Shown here: in pieces, positions 16,107-24,704 of the stretch | How positions within the stretch are numbered: position 1 is the stretch's first letter | How the letters are laid out: each line of letters opens with the position of its first letter | Assembly: GCA_902780385.1 (NCBI GenBank) | Contig: CACZFF010000029.1 | Coordinates: 1 to 50,896, forward strand | From: an uncultured Lachnospiraceae bacterium | GTDB taxonomy: Bacteria; Bacillota; Clostridia; Lachnospirales; Lachnospiraceae | Direction of reading: 5' to 3' | DNA length: 50,896 bases | The notes under the pieces: model-generated | The model's input: only the letters and a program-made list of their open reading frames with translations | Databases searched by the model: none | What the model was told of the DNA's origin: nothing | Position numbers and translations under genes: made by a program

Positions 16107-16859
16107 ATGTACAAGGAAGAGATTACACATTACAGTGAAAACCTGAACAGAGACATGCATATTATGATTTACGGCCACGACGGAGTTCCCTTCCTGGCTT
16201 TTCCCACACAGGACTCTCTCTGCCACAACTATGAAGAGTTCGGAATGATCAATGAGCTGAGCGGTTACCTGGAAGCAGGGAAGATCCAGTATTTTGTCGT
16301 GGATACGATCGACAAGGAGAGCTGGTCGGAAGGCGACCCTGATTATGGCCGCAGAGCATGGAAGCAGGAACTGTATTTCCGCTATATCGTCTACGAAGCA
16401 ATGCCGATCATCCTGGACAGGACCGGCGGAAAGCTTCCCATGACGACAGGCTGCAGCCTGGGTGCAAATCACGCTGTGCTCACCGTGCTCAGGAGACCGG
16501 ATCTGTTCTCCGGGTGCCTGGCCCTGTCGGGTCTGTATGACAGCAGTGTCTTCTTCAAGGGCTGGATGAACGAGACCCTGTACGACAATTCTCCCGAGTG
16601 CTTCCTGACCAACATGTCTCCCGACCACCCTTATATTGAAGAGTACAATAAGAAGCAGATCATCATCTGTGTCGGTCAGGGCGCATGGGAAGATGACGGC
16701 ATCCGCTCGCTCAGATATCTTGAGAGCATTTTCCGCGAGAAAGGCATCAACGCATGGTGTGATTTCTGGGGATATGATGTCAATCATGACTGGCCCTGGT
16801 GGTTCAAGCAGATGCACTATTTCCTTCCCTTTATTTTTGAAAAATGGGGGATTCAGTAA
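16107..16859 (+). CDS. alpha/beta-hydrolase esterase (esterase D-like family)
   Basis: A 250-residue cytoplasmic esterase of the putative-esterase (Esterase D/FrsA-like) family. The nucleophile elbow is GCSLGA around residue 117 (Ser119), the acid is likely in the GQGAWEDDG region, and the catalytic His in YDVNHDWPWW near residue 231. The early motif MIYGHDGVPFLAFPTQD forms the oxyanion strand. Start at 16107 follows GAAAGGAG. It has its own promoter and is followed by an uninterrupted 20-bp palindrome and a long structured region. Substrate unknown; similar proteins hydrolyse short acyl or acetyl esters. Confidence 0.88.
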   Translation: MYKEEITHYSENLNRDMHIMIYGHDGVPFLAFPTQDSLCHNYEEFGMINELSGYLEAGKIQYFVVDTIDKESWSEGDPDYGRRAWKQELYFRYIVYEAMPIILDRTGGKLPMTTGCSLGANHAVLTVLRRPDLFSGCLALSGLYDSSVFFKGWMNETLYDNSPECFLTNMSPDHPYIEEYNKKQIIICVGQGAWEDDGIRSLRYLESIFREKGINAWCDFWGYDVNHDWPWWFKQMHYFLPFIFEKWGIQ

Positions 16860-16876
16860 ATAACAAACTGTCCCTG

Positions 16877-16896
16877 GCAGTGCTCCGGAGCACTGC
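16877..16896. repeat. perfect 20-bp palindrome
   Basis: GCAGTGCTCCGGAGCACTGC, with no spacer, 17 bases after the esterase stop. Its GTGCTCCGG core recurs in the tail of the structured element that follows and at 3398. Confidence 0.8.
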
Positions 16897-16963
16897 TGAA
16901 GAGATCCGCTACAGCTATGATCCCGATTCTGAAGAACCGAACAGAGTGGTATTTTTTATAAAA

Positions 16964-17142
16964 GAAGAGTGAAAAATATTGCCGATGCAATATTTTTCAC
17001 TCCGGATGTTTGTGCCGGAGCACAAACATCCCCTGATGTCAACGAGAAATCGTCTTCACGAATTTCTCGTTGACGATGCCTACGCACTGAAGACGATGCC
17101 TACGCACTGAAGTGCTCCGGCATGTTTTGGAAGAGTGAAAAA
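16964..17142 (+). repeat. structured element A: three hairpins with loop-tail complementarity
   Basis: H1: GAGTGAAAAATATTGC (16967-16982), loop CGAT, perfect complement to 17002. H2: GGATGTTTGTGC (17004-17015), loop CGGA, perfect complement to 17031. H3: 17038-17073 with loop CTTC and one bulge. A 20-nt tandem repeat (17072-17111) follows. The tail GTGCTCCGGCA (17112-17122) is the exact complement of TGCCGGAGCAC in H2 (17013-17023). GAAGAGTGAAAAA stands at both ends (16964-16976 and 17130-17142). Element B near 29.4 kb has the same order. Probably a structured RNA or cruciform-forming mobile element; no coding frame. It occupies most of the 411-base gap. Confidence 0.75.
17072..17111 (+). repeat. 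exact 20-nt tandem duplication inside element A
   Basis: GACGATGCCTACGCACTGAA occurs twice, head to tail, between hairpin 3 and the tail of element A. Confidence 0.9.
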
Positions 17143-17196
17143 AACCGGCTTCGGCCCAATGCCTTTAAGTCACTGGCATTGGGCCGAAGCCGGTTT
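17142..17196 (-). terminator. terminator of the minus-strand MalEFG-type operon
   Basis: A perfect 22-bp stem (17142-17163 with 17175-17196, core CCGGCTTCGGCCCAATGCC) with an 11-base loop. On the minus strand it is followed by seven T. A second smaller hairpin with a T9 run lies at 17217-17243 on the plus strand. Confidence 0.88.
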
Positions 17197-17270
17197 ACGT
17201 AAAAGTTTCTTCTGCTGCGGGGCCTTAAGGGGCCGTTTTTTTTTATGGACATTTAAGCAAACACACAATA

Positions 17271-18128
17271 TTACCCTTTGACACCGCCGCTCAGTCCATC
17301 GACGTAATATTTCTGCATGCGCAGGAACAGGATGGCGATCGGGATCGAGATCAGCACCGCCCCGGCCGCAAAGCATGTGTACCAGTTATCGATGTATTCC
17401 TTCTCCAGCATTTTCCACAGACCGATCGCGACCGTGTACTGATCCGCATTGGCGCGGCAGATGACCTTTGCGAAGATGAAGTCAACCCAGGGAGCGATGA
17501 AAGAGGTCAGGATCGTGTATATAATGATCGGCCTGGACAAAGGAAGCGTGATTTTGGTGAAGACCTGCCAGTGTGTGCAGCCATCGATCATGGCAGCCTC
17601 ATCGATCGAAATGGGTATAGTGTCAAAAAAGCCCTTGGCGATCTGGAAGGAAAGCGCTGCTCCTCCGGAATAACACAGGATGAGAGCAAGCGGGATCAGC
17701 GATCCTTCCGTCAGCCCCACAGCTTTCAGGATGAAATAGACCGCGACCATGCTCATGAATCCGGGGAAGAGCCCCAGGATCATAGCCATGTTCATGTAGG
17801 GCTTGCGGAACTTAAAACGAAGCCTCGAGAGGCAGTAGGCGACACTGAGCACAAAGAAGGTGGACAAAATGCAGGAAAACACTGCGATGATCAGTGTATT
17901 TGTAAACATTCTCGGGAAATTCAGGATGGTTGTGTCCGTAAAGAGCTTTTTGTAGTTGGCCAATGTGTAAGATTTTGGAAAAAATGTCGACACATAGGAT
18001 CCCTTTTCCGCGCGGAAGCTGGTGAGAATGACCCAGAAGATGGGGAACAGCCAGATTACAGCCAGGACTGCCAGGATGATATGCACGATCACATTATTGC
18101 GGGTTCGCTTTGTTTTTGCGCTGTTCAT
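17271..18128 (-). CDS. sugar ABC transporter permease, MalG type
   Basis: A 285-residue inner-membrane permease of the carbohydrate-uptake (CUT1) family with six hydrophobic segments. The cytoplasmic EAA loop reads DEAAMIDGCTHWQVFTKITL, and the C-terminus YVDGLSGGVKG is the MalG-type ending that reaches into the ATPase. It overlaps the stop of the MalF-type gene by one base. No ATPase gene is near, so a shared MsmK-type ATPase elsewhere is expected, as is usual for CUT1 importers in Firmicutes. Confidence 0.95.
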   Translation of the reverse strand: MNSAKTKRTRNNVIVHIILAVLAVIWLFPIFWVILTSFRAEKGSYVSTFFPKSYTLANYKKLFTDTTILNFPRMFTNTLIIAVFSCILSTFFVLSVAYCLSRLRFKFRKPYMNMAMILGLFPGFMSMVAVYFILKAVGLTEGSLIPLALILCYSGGAALSFQIAKGFFDTIPISIDEAAMIDGCTHWQVFTKITLPLSRPIIIYTILTSFIAPWVDFIFAKVICRANADQYTVAIGLWKMLEKEYIDNWYTCFAAGAVLISIPIAILFLRMQKYYVDGLSGGVKG

Positions 18129-19504
18129 CAGAAACCTCCTTCTTCCTTGTAGGATTTAGTGTTGCGGTAAGTCAGCAGGGAGCCGACAGCAAGGATGACG
18201 AAGGTCAGGATGCCGACGACCGCGCCGATGTTATAGTACTGCTTCTCTATGGTCAGCTTGTAGAGCCAGGTGACCAGAAGATCTGTATCGCCTGCTGTGG
18301 AGGCCAGGTTGGTCACAGGGTCGCCGCCGGAAAGAAGGTAGATCACATTGAAGTTGTTCACATTCGCCGTAAAGGTGGCAATCAGGTAAGGTGTCGTCAC
18401 ATAGAACATATAGGGCAGGGTGATCGAGAAGAACTGCTGCACCTGGTTTGCTCCGTCCACCTCGGCTGCTTCATAAAGGTCTGCAGGAATGTTCTGCAGA
18501 ACGCCCGTCAGCTGCAGGAGGGTATAGGGCACGCCCACCCAGATATTGATGACGATGACGGTGATCCTTGCCCATGTAGCATTGGTAAAGAAAGGCAGGC
18601 TTGATCCGGCGGGGATCAGACCGACATTGCGGAGCATCACATTGACGGCGCCTTCCGGCTGCAGCATGGTGCGCATGATCAGCAGGGAAACGAACATGGG
18701 CACTGCGCAGGACAGCACAAAGCAGAACCTCCAGAAGCCTTTTATTTTCGTGTCTTTCCGGTTGATCAGGATCGCCAGGATCATTCCGAAGAAGTAGTTG
18801 GTGAAGGTCGCGAAAAAGGCCCAGACCAATGTCCAGAGGAGGACTTTCCAGAATGTACCGCCCAGAACAGAACTTCTGTCAAAGAGAGTTGCAAAATTCC
18901 TAAGCCCGACCCAGTCAAACAGCACCAGATGGTTGCCTATCTTGCTGTAATTGGTAAAGGCCATGCAGATCATATAGATCAGGGGCAGGATTGTGAGCAC
19001 AATAATGAAAAACATGGGCGGTGTCATGAGTGTATAAGGCAGGTTTTCATCCAGAAGGCTTTTCAGGTCCTCTGTAAAAGAAGGCACATGGCTGCCCGCC
19101 CGGTCCAGCATTTCCGCCCTGTAGACGCTCCGCATACCGGCGCGCCAGATCACGAAGAACAGGACAATGATCATGATGATCCCCAGCCCGTTGAGCAGGA
19201 TCAGAATGGACTGGTCGCCTTTGGTATACAGATATACCTGAAGCTCTTCGTTCCAGACCTCTTTCTGCGGCACTGATCCGAGACCGGCCAGCATGGCGAG
19301 ACTGTGGAAGCCGCTGCGGATCATGAACATCACAAAAGCGATCTCTATTGCCAGATAAAGAGCACCCTTGATGACCTGTTTGTGTAATAAACAGCCCAGT
19401 CCCATGACCAGCGCAGAGAGTCTGGTCTTAGTCCCTCCGCTTTGTAGGATTTGTGACAGGCTTGGGTTTGACCGGCCGACATAGCTTCTGTTTTTTTCTT
19501 TCAT
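18128..19504 (-). CDS. sugar ABC transporter permease, MalF type
   Basis: A 458-residue permease of the CUT1 family, partner of the MalG-type protein. It has a long N-terminal part with extra hydrophobic segments (LGCLLHKQVIKGALYLAIEI and IIMIIVLFFVIWRAG) and a periplasm-side domain, as in MalF. The EAA loop is YEAAEVDGANQVQQFFSI. The gene is between binding protein and MalG genes in the order E-F-G. Long MalF proteins like this usually serve maltose/maltodextrin or related oligosaccharides, but the substrate is not proven by sequence. Confidence 0.95.
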   Translation of the reverse strand: MKEKNRSYVGRSNPSLSQILQSGGTKTRLSALVMGLGCLLHKQVIKGALYLAIEIAFVMFMIRSGFHSLAMLAGLGSVPQKEVWNEELQVYLYTKGDQSILILLNGLGIIMIIVLFFVIWRAGMRSVYRAEMLDRAGSHVPSFTEDLKSLLDENLPYTLMTPPMFFIIVLTILPLIYMICMAFTNYSKIGNHLVLFDWVGLRNFATLFDRSSVLGGTFWKVLLWTLVWAFFATFTNYFFGMILAILINRKDTKIKGFWRFCFVLSCAVPMFVSLLIMRTMLQPEGAVNVMLRNVGLIPAGSSLPFFTNATWARITVIVINIWVGVPYTLLQLTGVLQNIPADLYEAAEVDGANQVQQFFSITLPYMFYVTTPYLIATFTANVNNFNVIYLLSGGDPVTNLASTAGDTDLLVTWLYKLTIEKQYYNIGAVVGILTFVILAVGSLLTYRNTKSYKEEGGF

Positions 19505-19522
19505 GTCGATTCCTCCCCTTTT

Positions 19523-20773
19523 CTACTGGATTCCGTTGCTGTTCATGGCTTTATTCATCGCTTTTGTCTGTTCTGCGGCGTTTTTGTGCGTCACAGTACC
19601 GTTGCGGATCGATTTGCCCATGTTTTCGATCGGTGCCCAGCAGTTCGCCATACGGGAGACGAAGGGCTGGAGTTTGGATGTCCTGTCAAACGTTTCGTTC
19701 TGAGCCAGGAAAACGGGATCTGAGGTGATGACGGGATCCTCCTGAAGCTCTGTTGAACATGGGATCACGGAACGAAGCTCATAGTGAAGTCTCTGCGCTT
19801 CTGCGCTGCCCAGATAGATTGCAAGCTCAACCGCGGGAACCATGTACTCGGAATGGGCATTTACACCGATCGCTTTGGAACCGGAATAGGCGTACATCTG
19901 CCTGGGGGTGCCGTCCAGTGTATATTCGGGAAGAGCGGCTGCTCCCAGGTTATCACCCAGAATGTGCTTGACACTTTCGTAGTCCCAGGAACCGGAAAAA
20001 ATAGCGTTGATGGATCCGTCCCGCAGGCCGGCCATTCCGGAACCGTCCGCATCCACAACAAAATGGGGATTATGGATCAGGTCGATCAGGTAATTTGTGA
20101 CTTCAACCGCATTATCGCCGCCGAAGTCCACCCCTTCTTCTTCCCGGGTGCCGTCGCCGAACATGGTGCAGCCGTTTCCGAAATAAAAGGAAGGCAGATA
20201 CCAGCCGTTTGTAAAGGGAAATGACACGACGCCCTTCTGCAGCATTGTCTCAAGACTCTTTATATCTTCTTCCGAGAACACGCTCTTGTCGTAATACATA
20301 AACCATGTGTTTGTCGTGAAAGGAACACCGTAGAGAAATCCGTCCAGGGTGACGGAATTCAGCAGTGCCTCACTGGCATTCTCACGGATCTGCTTCTCGT
20401 ACTTGCCGCCAAACTTTGCAATCGCCTGGGAATCTGTCAGGGTAGTGATATTGTCATTGGCGTACATAAAGACATCTGCACCTGCCTCCGGGTCCTGCGC
20501 TATGGAGTTGGCAGCGGTCGCTTCATCTGCAATACCGTACACGAATGTGATGTCCCACTCGGGATGCTGCTCCGCAAAGGCTGCGCAGCATTTCTGCAGC
20601 CACTCTCCGGAACCCCTGGACTGATCTTCCGAAGGCGACCAGACCATCAGCCTGACTTTTTCGCTGTCGCCTTCTGATCCCCCTGCAGCGCTGCATCCGG
20701 CCATAACCGACATGACCGCCAGAAACAGCAGAACAGCAGCTGCAGCTGAAAGGCGTTTCCATTTCTGCCTCAT
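19523..20773 (-). CDS. sugar ABC transporter substrate-binding lipoprotein, MalE type
   Basis: A 416-residue extracellular lipoprotein. The signal peptide ends in the lipobox VMAGC (Cys26). The mature part follows the family-1 (MalE) pattern: VRLMVWSPSEDQSRGSGEWL, AAFAEQHPEWDITFVYG, DVFMYANDNITTL, SAIFSGSWDYE-like GSINAIFSGSWDYES, and a C-terminal ENMGKSIRNGTVTHKNAAEQ that closes the fold. It delivers its sugar to the MalF/MalG pair encoded just downstream (18 bases). The upstream 263 bases should contain the promoter. Confidence 0.95.
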   Translation of the reverse strand: MRQKWKRLSAAAAVLLFLAVMSVMAGCSAAGGSEGDSEKVRLMVWSPSEDQSRGSGEWLQKCCAAFAEQHPEWDITFVYGIADEATAANSIAQDPEAGADVFMYANDNITTLTDSQAIAKFGGKYEKQIRENASEALLNSVTLDGFLYGVPFTTNTWFMYYDKSVFSEEDIKSLETMLQKGVVSFPFTNGWYLPSFYFGNGCTMFGDGTREEEGVDFGGDNAVEVTNYLIDLIHNPHFVVDADGSGMAGLRDGSINAIFSGSWDYESVKHILGDNLGAAALPEYTLDGTPRQMYAYSGSKAIGVNAHSEYMVPAVELAIYLGSAEAQRLHYELRSVIPCSTELQEDPVITSDPVFLAQNETFDRTSKLQPFVSRMANCWAPIENMGKSIRNGTVTHKNAAEQTKAMNKAMNSNGIQ

Positions 20774-21036
20774 TCAGATACCTCCTTCGCCCGTTCTAAT
20801 CAATTTTTGCTGACTCCTGTCAATTCCTGATAGATTAGTAAACAACTTTGAGCATTCTCTCTCGATCAGAGTTATTTTTAGCGGCTTTCTTTGCTATATG
20901 ATGCAAGAAAGTGTCTCAGATCTGATCGATAAGTGTTATGATAAAAAAAATATTAATCATTGTTTATGCATTTATCAAGTAGAGGTATTGACTGTAGAAG
21001 TATTAACTGAGGTATTAGATAAAGGAGGAGCGTTCT
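20774..21036. other. intergenic region between MalE-type gene and nucleoside permease pseudogene
   Basis: AT-rich divergent control region. TTGACA-like and TATAAT-like hexamers occur on both strands but no pair has convincing spacing. AAAGGAGG before 21037 is the ribosome binding site of the broken gene. No ORF or clear inverted repeat. Confidence 0.4.
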
Positions 21037-21754
21037 ATGGAACTGTCCAAACGGACTAAGACCGGCGGCAGAAATAAGCCTATAAACAGGTTTCGATGGA
21101 GTGTTTTGCTTATTCTTCTTGTCACGATATGTATTCAGGGCCTTTCTGCCTGTTCGTTTTCACCAAAGAAGACAGCGCTTCGGGTGCTTATCATACCCAA
21201 ATTTGAGATTGGTCAGATGAGCGGGGATTGCGGACTATGAATACAAATCTCTGAATTCCGACCTTTGCGAGAAGGCTTTTGAGATGATCAAAGACTGTCC
21301 GCTGCAGACCACGGAAGAAGCAAAGACAGTCATGAGGAAAAATATCGCAGCCTATGAAGAGGAAGATATTCTTCCTGCGGTCAAGAAGGGCACTGCTCTT
21401 ACAGGGGATAATTACTGGAAAGGTATTTTCGGTCATGCGACGGCAGATTTTATCGCGGACTATTACGGATGCGCGGATCCCTATATGGTCACTGAGATGG
21501 AAGAGATCGCAATCGCGAATGCTGCAGATTGCTTTGATCTGCTGGACCGGATCATTTCACTGCGCGTCATCGTAAATATGGATGTGTTCCTGAATAATGA
21601 GACCCCGGAGAGTACCTGGGGCGAATACAAAAGCTTCAATGAAAAGGTGGAGAATGACAATACGGAGACCCTGGATATCTTTGAACCGGCCATGCATAAC
21701 TTGTTTGATACCGCTCGCGTGGTGATTGATGCCGCAATAAAAGGGGAATTATAA
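21037..21754 (+). pseudogene. purine nucleoside permease-like (NUP) lipoprotein, internal deletion
   Basis: The first 63 codons from 21037 encode a lipoprotein signal (LLILLVTICIQGLSAC) and RVLIIPKFEIGQMSGD, the opening of NUP-family nucleoside permease/phosphorylase-like proteins. Then the frame runs to a stop at 21240. From about 21231 another frame reads DYEYKSLNSDLCEKAFEM and continues through IAAYEEEDILPAVKKGTALT, NYWKGIFGHATADFIADYYG and MEEIAIANA to 21754, the family's C-terminal third. Roughly 150-180 central residues are gone and the frames do not match, so the gene is dead. Confidence 0.78.
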
Positions 21755-21830
21755 TATTATCGGCTGAAAAATAGTATCAGCTGATAAGGCAGGATGCAGC
21801 AGAATATACGATTTGAAAGGCGGTAGGCAC

Positions 21831-22805
21831 ATGATGAAAAAAATATCGGTCCGTTTATGTCTGATAATGTTGATGATCATCATACCCGTGCAGAGTGTAA
21901 GCGCGTACGAGGACTGGGTCAAACAATATCTGGATCCGGCAGATCATAAAATAGAGATGGGCGATGAAACCGGGTATGCGAATTGCTATGCGGCTTATCT
22001 CGATGTGGTTGAAAAATGTATTGAACAGTACGGAGATACAGATTATGCTGACGGGCCGTCCTCCGGAACACAGATAACAACAGGGCTCTCTTTTCTCAAG
22101 CTTGTTGATTTCAACGGAGACGGAACAGAGGAACTGGTGCTTGTTTTCAACTCCCGCCCTAAAGAAGACGCCGGCCGCTATACTACATGGGACTATGTTT
22201 TCAATGTCTGGAGTTTTGACGGGGAGCAGGCTGTTCTGCTTCAGGATGGAACGGGTCTGTTTGGCACAAATGGCGGAATACAGACTGTATGCTTTGTGAA
22301 AAATCAGTATGGGTCTTTCCTGCGCAGAGGCGCTGCAGACAGCTTTCAATATTATTTTTATTATGGATATAAAAAAGACAATGATTTCGGGCTCGCCAAA
22401 GTTCTTGTCTGGGAAGAACTTTATGATGAAGCGGCAGGAGATATGAGGCGGGAATACACCGTTGACGATGAACTTGTATCTGAAGAAAAGTACAATGCCG
22501 AAATGGAGACCTGGAATGGCAATTCTTCAGATTCGGAGGCCTTCCTTCTGACCCCCTGGAATACAGAAGAGAAGGAGAAGACGAAGGCTGTGATCGATGA
22601 GACGATGCGCTTTCTGCAGCAGCACTCCCGGGACAAGGAGGAACCCGAGGAGAAGGAGGAACCAAAGGAGAAAGAGGAACCAAAGGAGAAAGAGGAACCT
22701 AAGGAGAAGGAAGAACCCCGGGAAAAGGAGGAAGCCGGGGACAAGGAGAAAACGAAGGAGATTTCAGTACCTGAATGGCTGCTGCATATCGGTGAAAAGC
22801 GGTAA
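21831..22805 (+). CDS. secreted hypothetical protein with acidic/basic repeat tail
   Basis: A 324-residue exported protein. Start at 21831 or 21834 (MMKKISVRLCLIMLMIIIPV) behind GAAAGGCGG; signal peptide cleavage is likely after VSA. The body contains KLVDFNGDGTEELVLVFN, a calcium-loop-like FG-GAP/dockerin type motif common in lipoproteins and secreted proteins of these bacteria, and WDYVFNVWSFDGEQAVLL. The C-terminal 50 residues are repeats of KEEPKE with net mixed charge, ending WLLHIGEKR. No anchor motif is visible. The repeats are encoded by 18-base units from about 22634 to 22736. Function unknown. Confidence 0.8.
   Translation: MMKKISVRLCLIMLMIIIPVQSVSAYEDWVKQYLDPADHKIEMGDETGYANCYAAYLDVVEKCIEQYGDTDYADGPSSGTQITTGLSFLKLVDFNGDGTEELVLVFNSRPKEDAGRYTTWDYVFNVWSFDGEQAVLLQDGTGLFGTNGGIQTVCFVKNQYGSFLRRGAADSFQYYFYYGYKKDNDFGLAKVLVWEELYDEAAGDMRREYTVDDELVSEEKYNAEMETWNGNSSDSEAFLLTPWNTEEKEKTKAVIDETMRFLQQHSRDKEEPEEKEEPKEKEEPKEKEEPKEKEEPREKEEAGDKEKTKEISVPEWLLHIGEKR
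22634..22736 (+). repeat. 18-nt tandem repeats encoding KEEPKE-type tail
   Basis: Five imperfect units of the pattern GAGAAGGAGGAACCAAAG within the 3' part of the secreted-protein gene; a likely site of length variation. Confidence 0.8.
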
Positions 22806-22879
22806 AGCGACAGTAAATATTGCGGCTGAGGTCATATAGGGAATCGGCTGCACTTATATAATATGCAAGGAGGCACTAA

Positions 22880-23557
22880 ATGAAATTCTGTATTGATGAT
22901 GCAAATGTAGAGAAGATCCGCCGCATTTATGAGTATTATCCGGTTGACGGTGTTTCCACCAATCCTTCGATCCTGGCAAAATCCGGAAGAGACCCCTATG
23001 AAGTACTGAAAGAGATCCGCTCTATTATCGGTGAGGACGGAGAACTGTTCGTGCAGGCCACTGCGGCGACGGCAGAGGGCATGGTGGAGGAAGCCCACAG
23101 GATCGTGGAAGTGCTGGGAAAGACCACCCTGATAAAGATCCCCTGTGTTCCAGAAGGCTTCAAAGCCATGAAAGAGCTGAAAAAAGAGGGAATCCGCTTC
23201 ATCGGCACTGCGATCTACACAGCAATGCAGGGCTTCCTGGCAGCCAAATGCGGCGCGGAGTATGTGGCTCCCTATGTAAACCGTATTGACAACATGGGCT
23301 TTGACGGGGTGCAGGTCTCCAAGGACATCCATGACGCGATCACGGCAAACGGCCTGGACAGCGGCCTTCTGGCAGCAAGCTTCAAGAACAGCCAGCAGGT
23401 TCTTGAACTGACAAAGTATGGCGTGAAGGCAGTTACGGTAGCACCGGATGTCATCGACGGCCTTGTAAAGAACGCAGCGATCGACGCGGCGATCGATCAG
23501 TTCACCAGGGACTTCCAGGGGCTGGTCGGAGAAGGAAAGACAATGGCTGACTGCTGA
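22880..23557 (+). CDS. fsa: fructose-6-phosphate aldolase / transaldolase-like protein
   Basis: A 225-residue class I aldolase of the FSA/TalC group. Motifs in order: FCIDDANVEKIRRI, VSTNPSIL, FVQATAATAEGMVEEA, IKIPCVPEGFKAM with the Schiff-base Lys86, GTAIYTAMQGFLAAKCG and YVNRIDNMGFDG. The length fits the short FSA subfamily rather than 310-residue transaldolases. AAGGAGG stands before the ATG and a terminator follows. It carries out a reversible C3 transfer or aldol cleavage on fructose-6-phosphate-type substrates. A C-terminal fragment of a close paralogue lies at 38814-39017, after the polyol operon. Confidence 0.93.
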   Translation: MKFCIDDANVEKIRRIYEYYPVDGVSTNPSILAKSGRDPYEVLKEIRSIIGEDGELFVQATAATAEGMVEEAHRIVEVLGKTTLIKIPCVPEGFKAMKELKKEGIRFIGTAIYTAMQGFLAAKCGAEYVAPYVNRIDNMGFDGVQVSKDIHDAITANGLDSGLLAASFKNSQQVLELTKYGVKAVTVAPDVIDGLVKNAAIDAAIDQFTRDFQGLVGEGKTMADC

Positions 23558-23601
23558 TTTACGGTCAGGGTACAGGATATTTTGGGTATAGTTCAGGAAA
23601 A

Positions 23602-23650
23602 CAGGTGCAGATTCCTTTTGGGGCGGTTGCACCTGCTTTTTTTCGTTTTT
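23602..23650 (+). terminator. terminator after fsa
   Basis: CAGGTGCA (23602-23609) pairs with TGCACCTG (23628-23635), followed by a long T-rich run. Confidence 0.85.
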
Positions 23651-23736
23651 TTTGAATGGACATTTATTTACATTAGATTTGCAAGGTGATAAATTAAAAC
23701 GGTATAACGATTATAAATGAGTTATATACAGCAAAT

Positions 23737-24291
23737 ATGAATGTATCGTCACCTGACATGTTTTTTGAAAATAAGGATGTGGAAGCAACTGAGGATGCAA
23801 AAGCAGCTGAAGGTGAGACAGCGGAAAATGCTGCTGTTACGAAAGATGCAGATGCAGACGAAAATGCGGAAGCAGCGGAGAACAGTGCAGCACAGACTGA
23901 AACAACGACCAGGACAAGGGTCTACACCAAGGTGACAAAGGAAGCAGAGCCGACGACGAAGGTCAGATACATCTACAACGATGAGGACGGCCGGCTGACC
24001 GTCACCGGCATCGAAGCCAATGACGCGGACCGCGGTGAGACTGCAACATTCGTCAACAAGTACACTCCTCCCAAGACGCCCGACAAACCTGATAAACCGG
24101 ACAAACCTTCAAAACCTTCAAGACCTTCAAATCCTTCAAATCCTTCGAATCCGCAGAGAAGGAACCCTCCTACGGGAGACAGCAGCAATGTAATGCTGTG
24201 GCTCATTCTTCTTGCAGGTGCAGCGGCAGCTGTCGGCACGCTGATCTATGTGCGCCGCAAAAACCGCGAAGAGGATGAGAAGGCTGCCTGA
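23737..24291 (+). pseudogene. remnant of an LPXTG-type surface protein (Cna-B pilin-like)
   Basis: The 184-residue frame has no signal peptide and no ribosome binding site. Its second half is a typical wall-anchored tail: ATFVNKYTPPKTP (the end of a Cna-B/SpaA-type pilin domain), a Pro/Lys/Ser spacer (KPDKPDKPSKPSRPSNPSNP), the sortase motif NPPTGD, the membrane segment VMLWLILLAGAAAAVGTLIY and a basic end RRKNREEDEKAA. The first 60 residues are acidic low-complexity. The large N-terminal part expected for such proteins is absent, so this is a 3' remnant after deletion rather than a working gene. Confidence 0.7.
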
Positions 24292-24358
24292 AGCACATAG
24301 AATAACGAAGGGCACGTCATCACATTGCGGACGGCACTAAGTTAAACAGGCAATGAAA

Positions 24359-24393
24359 AACCGCCCCGGATCATTCGTGATCCGGAGGCGGTT
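24359..24393 (+). terminator. terminator hairpin
   Basis: AACCGCCCCGGATCA, loop TTCG, TGATCCGGAGGCGGTT (24378-24393): 15-bp stem with one mismatch, then CTTCATT. The remaining gap to 24704 shows no convincing gene; a 61-codon frame at 24412 lacks a ribosome binding site. Confidence 0.8.
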
Positions 24394-24704
24394 CTTCATT
24401 ATTGGACTTATATGGACAGGTTTAAATCTTTGAGCAGCTCTGAAGATACATATCCCGAAAATCAAGAAAAAACCCGGTATGGGAAATCAACTCTTGATAC
24501 ATTGTCTAAAGGACAATATATTATAGTCAATAGGAATTTCTGCCTCATATATATCTTCCGGCAGGGAACGGCTGAGAGGCGGCCGGCAGGAAGATAAAAG
24601 GGATTTATATAAGGCAGAATTGTATAGAAGAGTTTAAAATAAAAAGTGATGAAAACACACCAGGTTGAAAAAGCTTATGGGGAATAAGAAAGGAGAAGAA
24701 ACTA

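Noticed and set aside
17072-17111. Possible short CRISPR array
   Set aside because: The two 20-nt copies are adjacent without spacers, lie within a hairpin element, and no cas genes are present.
24412-24597. 61-codon plus-strand gene
   Set aside because: No ribosome binding site, no coding-like pattern, and it follows directly on a terminator.
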